Below, in pieces: positions 35,660 through 47,200 of a DNA stretch of 64,000 nucleotides. The notes below the pieces were generated by a model. That model searched no databases. It was given only the letters and a program-made list of their open reading frames with translations, and was not told the origin of the DNA. Within the stretch, counting starts at the first letter, position 1; every line of letters begins with the position of its first letter. The DNA is taken from the NCBI GenBank assembly GCA_008638375.1, contig CM018031.1, positions 58,764,688 to 58,828,687 on the forward strand, given 5' to 3'. The translations under genes and the position numbers were made by a program. The DNA comes from Nyssa sinensis (Eukaryota > Streptophyta > Magnoliopsida > Cornales > Nyssaceae).

Positions 35660-36119
35660 GAACTGCTCAACCGCCATGCATAGGTGACAGTAGATCAGAG
35701 GGCTTCTGCAACTATTGGGCACATGTGGCAGTATCAGTGTGGTAGCATCAGTATGGTAGCATAATTGCCTAGAACAGATGGTAGTGTCTAGGGCATTGCT
35801 GAATGTAATTGTTATGTGTAATGCGCTTATATATGTGAGTGTTTGTATGCCATTATAAGGCAGAGAGAAAAGCAGAGAGTGAGCAAGAGAGAATCTGTAA
35901 GTGAGATTGTGTGCACAGTGCCTAGTGTACCTAGTAAGCCTTGATGGCTCGAAGTGTCATTTGTATTCAGCAAGAGTTTTGTGAATAAAAAGTTTTGGGA
36001 GTTCTCTCTTGTAAAATTTTGTGTGCTTTGAGTGTGTGTTTTGAGTGACTGGTTGCAGGACAACGCCATCACGGGCTAAGCCTCGATTTTCTACTCTTTA
36101 AGAAAACAACCTCGTGATA
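35660..36119 (+). repeat. 3' LTR of the outer element, right segment
   Basis: Continues the outer LTR after solo LTR B. The last 166 bp match 16634-16796 and end CCTCGTGATA. GTGAATAAAAAG (from about 35979) may be a polyadenylation signal. Confidence 0.8.
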
Positions 36120-37427
36120 GTAACATATCTTTTGTATGGGTCATATGAATTCCAAGAAATAATATGCAACATCATTAATTTCCCAGCATCACTAGGTCCC
36201 TGCATCCCACCTCCCCCTACTGGTACTCTCCTTCCATCATAGTTAACAGTAGAAGCCAAGTTCTTCTTTTTCCTCCTGATTTTCCTGGCTCTCTATTTCT
36301 CTGAACAGTTGCATTAGTTCCTCTTCATAGTCATGACAGGAGACCACCAAGAATCTGTTGATGCCTTTAATCTTTCTCAAAACCCGACCTACCGCCTCAA
36401 CTTCCCTATTTTCCTTCAAAATAGATAGCTGCCCCCCCCCCCCCCCCCCCAAAAAAAGAACCTTTTTCAATGGAGTAATGACCGCCGGAGGGCTGTATGA
36501 TCGGTTCCTCTCCCTCCTGACCCAAAGTCTCCATCATAATTCCATTATAGTCACTGCCACCATCTATCCATCCCCTAGCCTTCAACTCATTCTCTGTGAC
36601 AATCTGCAATGGAAGCCTTTGTCCTGGTTTGCCATCCTCCCTTTACTGCATTCCACACTTTCCTTCATTACGTTGATTTGTCCCCACAAGAGTCTCATCT
36701 TCAGTCTCAGCTACCACAATACCTATCACTGAACCATCCTTACACAGTGGACTAGAGATTCTCAAAACTTGGTTCAAAATACGCAGACTTGCAAACACCT
36801 CGCTGTAATCTGTCATCCCTTGAAAGTTTCCTGCCTCTTATCCCGTGGTTGTCCTCCCCATTCGTCTCAAAAACAAACATATCCTTATCTATATCACCAT
36901 CCCTGCTGCCTGAATTCCCACGTCGACCCACAGAACAGAATGAAGTGTACCTGTCGTGTCTTTCCTTTTCAGCTCTGTAGCTACGCTAGTTTCCCCATCC
37001 ACATAACCCGAGCTTTCATATCTGCATGCACTTCACTGAACTCCTTCATACTTTAATTTCCCTCCCTCTCTCGAGACAAATCTAGCCTTCATTGCTCTCT
37101 GCTTCACTGAATTAACCGCCTGCTCCTAGGATGAGAATTGGGCATTTCTAAACTTCGCCACATGGGCTACCTCATTTTGGTCTATGGGTATAACAATCTG
37201 GACCTTTGATCTGGCTTCGGTTGACTGATAAAACTAATATGTCAACCCCCTCAGGGAAGCTGGTCTAAGATTTTAAAGAAGAATAAATAAAATGCAAAAA
37301 AAAAGCCAAATAATAAATGCTTTACAATGGCTAGACAACATCAAGAATTGGTTGAAAATAAATACTATAAAGATTATTGTACAAGACATACAAGAGATAA
37401 TTTGAAATTTGAGGGAAAATTATAAAT
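36120..37427 (-). mobile_element. LINE fragment: ORF1 end and ORF2 start
   Basis: On the minus strand the ORF2 start can be read as MMLHIISWNSYDPY near 36175-36125, like the KIISWN(V/T)RGLG start of plant L1 endonucleases. Upstream, decayed coding sequence includes VTENELKARGWIDGGSDYN and SCHDYEEELMQLFREIES, which I take as the end of ORF1. The fragment is cut at 36119 by the outer LTR. A C-run then A-run sits at 36431-36457. Lies downstream of the ABC transporter's 3' end. Confidence 0.6.
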
Positions 37428-37571
37428 TCATGCCTCCAATTTGATGGATGTATCAACTCCATCAGCAGGGTTATTTTGCTGTCCCTAGAGCTGTGCATAT
37501 CTTCCTGCCTTTGACAAGAGAATTTCATGCGGTCCCTGTTCTACCACCTTCCCATTCTCAAAAACTATAAT
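37428..37571 (-). CDS. ABC transporter last exon, with premature TAG
   Basis: Starts after TTTCAG. 28 codons (IIVFENGKVVEQGPHEILLS, then KAGRYAQL), then TAG at 37487-37485 in place of Trp, then 18 family-like codons and TGA. The protein would lose 19 C-terminal residues unless the TAG is an error or variant. Confidence 0.87.
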
Positions 37572-40500
37572 CTGAAAACCACAAGTCAAAAATTCAAAAC
37601 ATGAGTAACAGTTACATAAGGTTAATAAAAGGGAAGATAATAGAATCAAACAACCATAGCACAGGAAAACACATGAATAACATAAAGTGAGAGTTGGTTG
37701 ACAATACAACAGCTTCGAAATTTAATCTAAATGGAAAATGGAGAATATATACTAATGTAAGATCTCTCCAAAGCGCCAAAGTAGCAGTTCTTCTTTACCC
37801 AAAATCCCCAAGACCCCCACAAAAAAAAAGTGAGGCAATTTTTTGAAACCTATACCAACCGGAACAGGAACCAGACCCTTTGCTGGGCTCAAAAACATAC
37901 TTTTAGCAAAACCATTCTTTTTAGCTGATGCTGCAGCTTTTTGACCCGTCACGCCTCACGTTTTCCGGTCGTATCAAGTCTGAAAAAGAAAAGAGTCAAT
38001 GTGCCATTGGGGAGGGCTCCGGTGGTAGCCTCTCCGACGGTTAAGTTAGTTAGAGTGTAAGAAATGATCTTTTTGATAATGATTCACAGAGTGATCATTT
38101 TTACGTACCTCATGGGTTTATATTTATATGCTGATTGTTTGTCAGGGTGGGTAGGAGTTGGTGATCCTAGGGCATGGGTTCACTGTCGCCTGACGGCAGT
38201 AATTATGACTGTCCTCACCCACTCTTCTGCCACCCTCTATTTTCGTGTCTTTTAGTGCTACCTGCTCCTTTGACTTTTACTCGTTACCATTTGTCCCGCC
38301 GCTATGAGGTCGGTAGAGCTGTACGACGATGAATGGTTCGGTAGCCTGATGTGATGAGATCGGTACGTAGGTAGTTGATGCTAAGGAGGTCGGTAGACCG
38401 ACACCATGTCGGTATGGCTAGTAGATCTTTCAACCTGCACAATATAACTTAAACACTTGTCAGATTTCTATTTGAGGATATATTTTAGGCGTATCAACTA
38501 CTCCCCCCCGAGCCTTAGTTCTGAAGACGCGTCCAGAGCTCAGGCTAAGGTTCTGGAAAGGTCACGTGCTCAGCAGTTAATGCGTCGTTTCGTATCTCGA
38601 GGGGTTATGTGTTCAATATTAATGTGTTTTTTCGTATCCCGAGAAGTCACGCGCTTTACTATTTAACGTATCTTTTAATGTATCGAGAGGACAATAGCCG
38701 TTTTTTGGCGTATTTAATATGTGTGCCACCGTTTCGATAACTAATGTTATCCATTATGTAGACGTCGTTTGGTTCTCGAGGCATTAAATGGGGTCTTCGT
38801 CGTTTCTTATAAATAGTAGGGATGAACATTCAGTTCTCTATTTACAACTTTAGATTACTTTCAAATATTCTCAAAGTGCTCTCACGCGTTTTTGGTGACT
38901 CAGTGCGAATTTCGACCGTCCTGTGCGATCTCCGACTGCCGTAATTCGTCTCTTCCTCTCCGCTGGTAACTTTCCCTTACTGTTTCCGTCTTCTTTTTCT
39001 CTTTTCTCCCCTCTGTTCTCTCTCTCTCTCTCTTTTTATCTTTTATCTGTGGCCATGTTGGGCGAAGTAGAGGTTAGGGTAGGGTCGGAGATAGTGGGTA
39101 GCGATGGTCCCTCTTCCACTTCTTCTTCCTCTTCTGGGTCTGTCCAAGGGTATAGTGATGGGGAGGCCAGTTCCTCTGGCCAAGTATGGAGAGAGGAGGG
39201 GGCGAGTGCTATGACCAAGGGTGTGTTAAAAGCCATTAGGAAACAGTTTAGGTTCCCAAAGAACGTTTCCTGTAGGGTTCCTAAACCTTTAGAGCGCCCT
39301 TTTGACATCACGAGAGGGGAGATCTGTGCCTATCTCGAGTGGTTCGAGATAGGCGTACGCTTCCCCTTTCACCCCCTGATAGTAGAATTTTTCACTTATT
39401 TCGATATTTGCCCTGCTGACCTGAATGTAAATAGCTGGAGGCAGCTTTTGGCCTTTATAGTTTTAGGTCACCAGAATGGGGTCCAGGTAAACCTGGACCT
39501 TATTTAATCTCAGATGGATATGAAGTACCTCAGTTCGGAGGGACTTTATTACACCTGCTTCGATCAGAGGTTCAGACCTCTTACCTCTGTACCCTTTTCC
39601 AACAAAACTTGGAAGAAGTGGTACTTCTTCGTAAGGGGAGGCTAGGAGCGTGAAGATTTTGAGGACCATCTAAGCGTCTTTCCTCAGTATACCGGTCCGA
39701 AGGGTGAGTACTCAGATCTGAGCCCCATTTTTCTCTCTTTTATTCTCCTTGTGTTACTTGTGTCACTTTAGCCATTTTCGTGCTTTCTTTGCAGATAAAA
39801 AGAAGTGGAGAAGACCTTCTTTTAGCAATGAGCTTGCTGAGAAGTATCGCCGCCTTCTGCAACCAACCATTCATCCATACCACCAGATTCTATCACCTCG
39901 GAATCTCATGGCGGCAGACCTGACAAAGGAAGAGGCGGTGGCATATAAGAAGACTGTGTTATCGGGATTCGTCCCGAGCTCGAAGAAGAAGACGAGTGCT
40001 CCATCCTCATCCACTACAGCTCCTCCAGCCTAAAAGAGATGAAGATTAATCTCCAGAGCCAATTGTGAGGCTCGCCAAGCTCTGTCTTCCGAGGCGGCTG
40101 AACCCTCCCAGGCTCAGGCTATGGAGCCAGCCACGGCCCCCCGTCCTGAAATGCCACGGTCTGATGAGGCGGCAGAGGCCCTAGGAGTGCAGGCGTCAAG
40201 TCCCCCACCTCTGAATGCTTTCCCAGAAGGATCGAGCTCGATCTCTCTCAATCCGGGTGACGCAACTTCCGGGTCAGAGGCTATGAAGTCTGCTCTGAAG
40301 GCAGCCCTCCCTCCAGGCTTCCAAGGCAAGAATTTGAGGCAGATAATTGCTGACCTCATGCTGGGTCACACTAGGGTAAGACTTCTGTTACGATGGTTTA
40401 TTGTTCTTTTATTCACTTGTTTTAGTTGTATTGACTTGCAGCCTTATTGTTCGTAGGGTCTTCGGGCAATGGGCGTCCTTATAGATCGCTTTGACCAGTC

Positions 40501-43500
40501 CGAGAAGGCTAACAACCTACGGGTCGAGTTAGAGACAGCCCAGACTGAACTTGGTGTTGCTCGGTCTAGACTTAAGGTGGTCGAATCCGAGCTTAGTGTT
40601 GCACAGTCTAGTCTGGAGGGGGCTCGCTTCGAGTTGGGAGCCGCACTTGCCGACCTCGAGGCATCCCGAGATGACGTGAAAGCCTTGGAGTCCAAATGTG
40701 GGGCTCTCAATAAGCAGTGCTTGGAGGCGAAGCATGGAGTAGAGACCTTGTTGATAACTGGTTAAAAAGTGCATATTTATTCTGTTAACCCTAGATAGTC
40801 TTGCACTTTTATTATTTTAATTTCTCCAATCTATATGCATTTGCTAGTTAATTCTTATTTTATCTTTTTGCAGAGAAAGCTTGACAAAGTTGATAATTAG
40901 TGGTGGATTTGGAGCAAAAAGGAAAATATTGGGCTTTGAAGTGCATAAAGAAGTGGAAAACAAGTAGTTTTGGGTTAGAAGAGATGCTTGACTAGGGCTC
41001 GATCTGATAATTTTTTGGTAGACATTTAATGACAATTTTGTAAATAACTCAATAATTCATGACAAAATAGTAAATTAAGACAACTTGTTAACCAAGATTT
41101 GTTGTTGTAAGACTGCATATCTTAAGAACGTTCTAATCATTGTTAACTAGATAGAAACAGAATTTGAAGACTCAGAGAAAAGGTTTGCAGAGATACTTAT
41201 GTGAATTAGTTAAATATTAATTATATATTTAGTTTGGAGATTGATATAATCTAATAATTAGATGAAATATTTGTATGGTGAGTGCCAGTAATTAATGTAG
41301 ATTAGCTAGTGTTTGACCCAGTGCTTGACTGACTACGACTTGCAGAAAGAAGCTAATTGTTTCTCTTAAATGATAGTGATGGACCCCTAAAGTCATCAAT
41401 TATGGAAAATTGCTTTTTAGAGGTTAATGGGCTTCTTGTTTATTAATTAAGAGATTTAGCAACAATGCTTACAAGAAGCATCCCGCTTTAGCACAGAGAA
41501 ACTTAATCCGTCTCGGCTGGGATTATATAGTGGAAGAGGGAGGAGGGGGTGCTGGGATTATTAGTGAGGACTATGTGAACAACAAAGTGGTAATAGGTTA
41601 ATTAATTTTGTGTATCCATAATCTAAAACCTAATTGTGGGCAAGAAGAGTTGAATAATTAAGGAAAAAAAAATAGAAAAATCAACTTGACTCTGTGAATA
41701 AAAGGTGATACATGTTGAGAAACTAAGATCTATTGTTTGTTCCATCTTCAAATTAGCTTGGAAAATTTGGGAAAAAAGTTCAAAATATATATTTGGGATA
41801 TATAAAAATATACTGATGGAATTGGGTTTATTTTGACAAAAAATCAAGATGATTTTGACAAGTGATTGCAAAATGTTATTCCTATGATTCCTGGGTAATC
41901 CTGAAAGTTATTTCCTTGGGCTTGGGCTTTCATCTCTGTAATTCTTAAACTTAGTTCTTTAGGTTTTTCTACTCGCATCAGACATCTTTATAATCCTTAC
42001 AGTTATTTCCTATTACCTATACACATCCATTTTTTCAAGAAAAGTCACGAGAAACTGGTGCAACAGGTCATCAAGCAGGCACACGATGTCACCTCCCCCA
42101 TATTAGCCTGGTGTGAGGGGCTCATTTTAGCACTACAGACTCTATTTTGGAGTAGTTTAGCCTCCCTTTTTGGGCCCTTAATGTCTAATTACGGGATTTT
42201 ATATTATTTTCCCTAATTCTTATTTTGAAGGGGTATTTTTGGAAAAAAGGGAAATAATATGGTGAGCTAGGGTTTTGGAAAAGGGGGGAGGTCGTTTTTG
42301 GGGATCTAGAGGAGGAGAGGAAGGAAGGAGACGACTCTAAAGAAGAAGATGAAGAACTCCATGGCTATGGTGGTCTCCTCTTCCACTATCATGGGCTAAG
42401 TCTCTCTTATTCCTAGGGTTTAGATGAAACCCTAGTCAAGTAATTTTACTTCTTTGTATTTTATTCATGGGTTAATTAGTTTTGGATGTTCATTGTATAA
42501 CTTTAGACTTTTATTAATCCAATGATTGTGTTATTCAGTTTCACATGATCAATTTCTGTGATTTTGTTTATGTGGTTATACAATGGTAATATTTGCATAT
42601 ACATCAAAACCGTAGGACAAGTCATAACTCAGGGAAAACAAATTGTGACTATGACCTTAGAATTAGCGTAGACAATTTGTGTTGACCAAAGATGATTCGT
42701 GCTTAGGGTTTTGGTGCGTGATCTTCTTGATGATTGTATTGAGGCTTGTAGCCAAAATACATCTTTTACATCCAAATTTAATGGCCTAAGAATTAATACA
42801 ATTGAAGCTAGTTACAAGATTAGCGGTGGATTCAACACCCTAGGAATCCTCTTTTAATTTGATTCGTCATTAATTCAGTTAAATATTTTCTTTAATTAGT
42901 GTTCTCATTTAATTTTAGAAAAGAATCAACAAACAATCACCTTTTGTGAATTTGAATTAAAGTTAATCTCAACTTTGGTTTTTAAACAATTAACAGTCTC
43001 TGTGGGTTCGACCCTTACTTCTTTACTATACTAGTAGTTTAGTTTGGTAATTTGATTGATTTCCACGACAGATCACTTGTTAACTCAGAGAAACAAGCTC
43101 TGCCAAGATTTGGACGTTTTAGCGAAAAAACTCAAGGAGACAGAGGCGTCTGAAGCTCGAAAACTTGAGGAGGCCCGAGCTGAGGCTAGGGCGGCCACCA
43201 AGGCAGGGTTGATGGGTCTGGCCACTTCCATGGGGAGGGAGTTGTTAGACTCCGGCTACATGCTCTGTAGGAAGAAGATCCAAAAATTATATCCAGACCT
43301 GGACATCTCCAGTCTGGACGACGTAGAGGTTGATGAGTTGGTGCCGAACTCCCCCGTTCAGCAAGACCAGGAAGGCTTCGTTGAGGATGTTGTTCCTCTT
43401 GCATCCATTCCCCCTACCGACTCCAAATAGATTCTTTGTATTTATTTTTTAATTATTGTAAACTTTAGCCCACTTGGGCTTTATTTAATGAAAAAGCAGT

Positions 43501-44229
43501 TATCTTTATACCGATCCGACTCAAATCTGAATGAATCTGAATGAAGAGTAGTTACACTTGTCCTTGATTCAAATCTGAATGAGTCGTTCCCCTTCGGGGG
43601 CCTGAAGTGAAATATTTTGACAACTATTATAACAAGATTTTTTGCCAGACTTTGCATTTTATAATTAACAAGACAGTAAATTTTTAGACTTGACCAATGA
43701 TAAGGGTTTAGAGGCTAAGTACTTGATCGAAAACATATTGAAATGCCGAGTCTTATAGTAGAACCGTGGGTCTAGAGGTGACTTTCTTGAGACAAAATAA
43801 ACAAGTTTTAGTAAACATTCTGACCTGATGACTGGTGAATCTTTAGAAAGCTCCTCGGCTCCCGAGGTCCGATACTTGGGACTAGGTCTGGAGATTCGTG
43901 CATTGAGACCTTGCCTACAGCGCTCTTGCTCGTAGGGGCCTTTTTATACGGACCAGGTCTGGAGACTCGTCCATTTAGACCTTGCCTACAACGCTCTTGC
44001 TCGTAGGGGCCTTCTTGTATGGACCAGGTCTGGAGACCTGTTCATTTAGACCTTGTCTACAGCGCTCTTGCTCGTAGGGACCTTTTTTATATGGACCAGG
44101 TCTGGAGACTTGTGCATTTAGACCTTGCCTACAACACTCTTGCTCGTAGGAGCCTTTTTCATATGGACCAGGTCTGGAGACCTGTGCATTTAGACCTTGC
44201 CTACAACGCTCTTGCTCGTAGGGGTCTTT

Positions 44230-44266
<37 letters not shown>

Positions 44267-47200
44267 GGAAACATATTCGCAACAAGGAGAAGCTTTATTG
44301 ATAGTACTTTCTTAGATGCTCAATATTCTAGGGCCTTGGCACTGGTTTCCCAGACATATCTTCTAACCAATAGGTCATGGGCCTGATGATCTTGACGACT
44401 CTATAAGGCCCTTCCCAGTTTGGGGATAGCTTTCCTATGGTGGGATCCTTAATATTAGAGAAAATTCTTCTTAGAACCAGATCACCGAGCTCCAAGGTCA
44501 CGGGGTTCACTTTCTGATTGAAGTTTTTGGCAACCCTTCGCCGATATTCCTCAGCCCTGATCCCAGCTTGCTTTATTTTTCCTTCTAGCAGGTCAAGATT
44601 TTTAGCTTGTTGGAGGTTATTGGCGTCCTGGTCGAAGTCTTCTGTTATTAGTGTTGGCATGCCGATTTCCACAGGAATGACGACCTCGGTACTGTATGCA
44701 AGTGAGAACGGCGTCTCTGCTGTCAATGTCCTTCTCGTGGTTCGGTACGCCCAGAGTATTCCTGGTAGTTCTTCAACCCACCTTCCTTTGGCCTGTTCCA
44801 ATCTTTTTTTGATGGCGTCGAGGATGGTTCGATTGGTGACCTCTGCCTGCCCATTTGCTTGGGGGTGTCCGGACGAGGAAAAGTGGTGGCTAATATACAG
44901 GTCGGTACAGAATTTCCCGAATATTTTTTCGGTAAATTGAGTGCTGTTGTCCGAGATGATAACTCGAGGAACACCGAACCTGCAAACAATATTTTTCCAT
45001 GTAAAGTTTTTCACCTCTGCCTCGGTAATGTGAGTTAGGGGTTCCGCTTTTACCCATTTGAAAAAATAATCGATGGTGACAAGCAGATATTTTCTGTTTT
45101 GGGGTGCCTTTGGTAGTGGGCCCACGATATCCATCCCCCATTGGGCAAAAGGCCATGAACTTGCGATGGGGGTGAGCTCCTGATGCGGCTGGTGCTAGTA
45201 TGATGCGAAGCGTTGACACTTATCACACTTCTTTACGTACTCTTTGGCGTGTTCGAGCATGCGAGGCTAAAAATAGCCATGAGTTAAAGCTCGGTGTGCG
45301 ATCGTTTTGCCTCCGTTGTGGTTTCCATATATCCCTTCATGGATTTCGATCAGGACATATTCTGACTCTTCGGGACACAAGCATCTTAGGAGTGGCTGGG
45401 TATAAGACCTACGGTAGAGTTTTTCGTTTAGGATAAGGTACCGTGCCGACCTGATCCGTATACTCCGAGCGTGGTTCTTTTCCTCTGGTAGCTTCCTTTC
45501 TTGCAAGTACCGAAAGATAGGGGTCCTCCAATCCTCAGGCTGTTCTGCACAGCAGATGGGATGGATCTTCTGGATGCTTGGTGCTGCTTGGCAAGAGATG
45601 CTGACTTCGGAACCTTCATTAGGTTCCCAATGAGAGGCCATGTTTGCCAAGGCATCGGCTTGGGTGTTTTGACTTCTTTTAATTTTATGGATAGTGAATT
45701 TGGAGAATGATTTTTCTAAGGAGCTCACCACTTCCGCGTACCTGATCATCCGGTCATCTTTGGCCGTGAATTCGCCAACTACCTGACCCACTACTAGCTG
45801 TGAGTCAGAGAATGCTTCAAGGTTGCGAGCATCGTAGTCTAAGGCCAGCCTCATCCCGAGGATTAGCGATTCATATTCAGCTTCATTGTTAGAAGCTCTG
45901 AAGTTCAGGGTGATCGCCTTTTCCGTTGTTACACCATCCGGAGATCGGAGTATGATGCCTACTCCGGAACCCTTGTCGGTGGAGGAACCATCGACATGCA
46001 GCTGCCATACCGTCGCATCAGTGCTTGCTAGGAGGTTACCCTCTAGAGCTGGAGTGAATTTGGCGACGAAGTCCGCAAGGGCTTGGACTTTAATGGCGGT
46101 CCTGGGCGTGTAAGATATATCGAATTCTCCCAACTCCACGGACCACTTTATCAGGCATCCGAAAGTGTCAGGTTTGTGCAGGACTACTTTTAGGGGGTAG
46201 CAGGTCGGGACTACAATCGTGTGAGCTTGGAAATAAGGCCGATGCTTTCGGGCGAAAACTATCAAGGCGAATGCCAACTTTTCCACCTCAGGGTACCTTT
46301 TTTTTTTATCCGAGGAGTGCTTTGCTGATGTAGAATACAGGCCTCTGACATCCTTTTTCTTCTCTGATAAGTGCAGAATTTACTGCGTTCTCGGATACGG
46401 CGAGGTATAGGAAGAGCTTTTCCCCTCGTACGGGCTTGGATAAGAGTTCCGGGGATGCCATGTACTGCTTCAGTTCTGAAAAAGCTTTATCGCATTCTAG
46501 GGTCCATTCAAGGGCTTTATTCCCCCTCAGAGCTTTAAAGAAAGGGAGGCAACGATCGGTAGATCTAGAGATGGACCTGTTCAAGGCCGCAATCCTTTCG
46601 TTCAATGCATGGATCTCCTTTTTGGACCTCAGTGGCTCCAGTTCTATCAAAGCTTTAATCTGCAATGGGTCTGCCTCTATACCTCTTTGTGAAACCAGGA
46701 AACCGAGAAACTTGCCCCTACTGACTCCAAAGGTGCATTTTGAAGGATTCAATTTCATTTTGTGCTTTTTGAGTATGTTGAAAGTCTGTTTCAAATGCTC
46801 AACGTGATCTCTCTTCTGCTGGCTCTTGACTAGCATGTCATCTATGTAAACTTCCATGCTGCTACTGAACAGAGGCCCGAACATTCTGTTCACCAGTCAT
46901 TGGTATATGGCTCCAGCGTTTTTCAATCCGAAGGGCATCACCTTATAACAGTAAAGACCTCACTCCGATATGAAAGATGTCTTTTCCTGGTCTGGGGTGT
47001 GCATTTGGATCTGATTATATCCGGAGTATGCATCCATTAAGCTCATCAACTCGTGACCCGCAGTGGCGTCGACTAACTGATCGATTCTCGGAAGCGGGAA
47101 GCTGTCTTTAGGACACGCCTTGTTGAGGTCGGTGTAGTCGACGCAGACCCGCCATTTGCCGTTCTGCTTTTTGACAAGGATGGTGTTGGCGAGCCACTCC

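Larger units (their letters stand above)
16634..36119 (+). mobile_element. Outer Ty3/gypsy element, decayed and split by nested insertions
   Basis: The end of the 5' LTR (16634-16796) matches the end of the 3' LTR (35954-36119) over about 165 bases. Between them lie a PBS, a gag-protease relic (16826-18250) and a 3' region opened by two solo LTRs; the second solo LTR was itself opened by element C. RT, RNase H and integrase are missing, so this is a deletion derivative. The 5' LTR is truncated at 16634, where unrelated sequence begins. Removing the nested inserts would shrink the element to a few kb. Confidence 0.75.

Noticed and set aside
36243..36470. 75-codon minus-strand frame as a host gene
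   Set aside because: Lies in decayed LINE sequence and runs through a poly-C/poly-G artefact-like tract.
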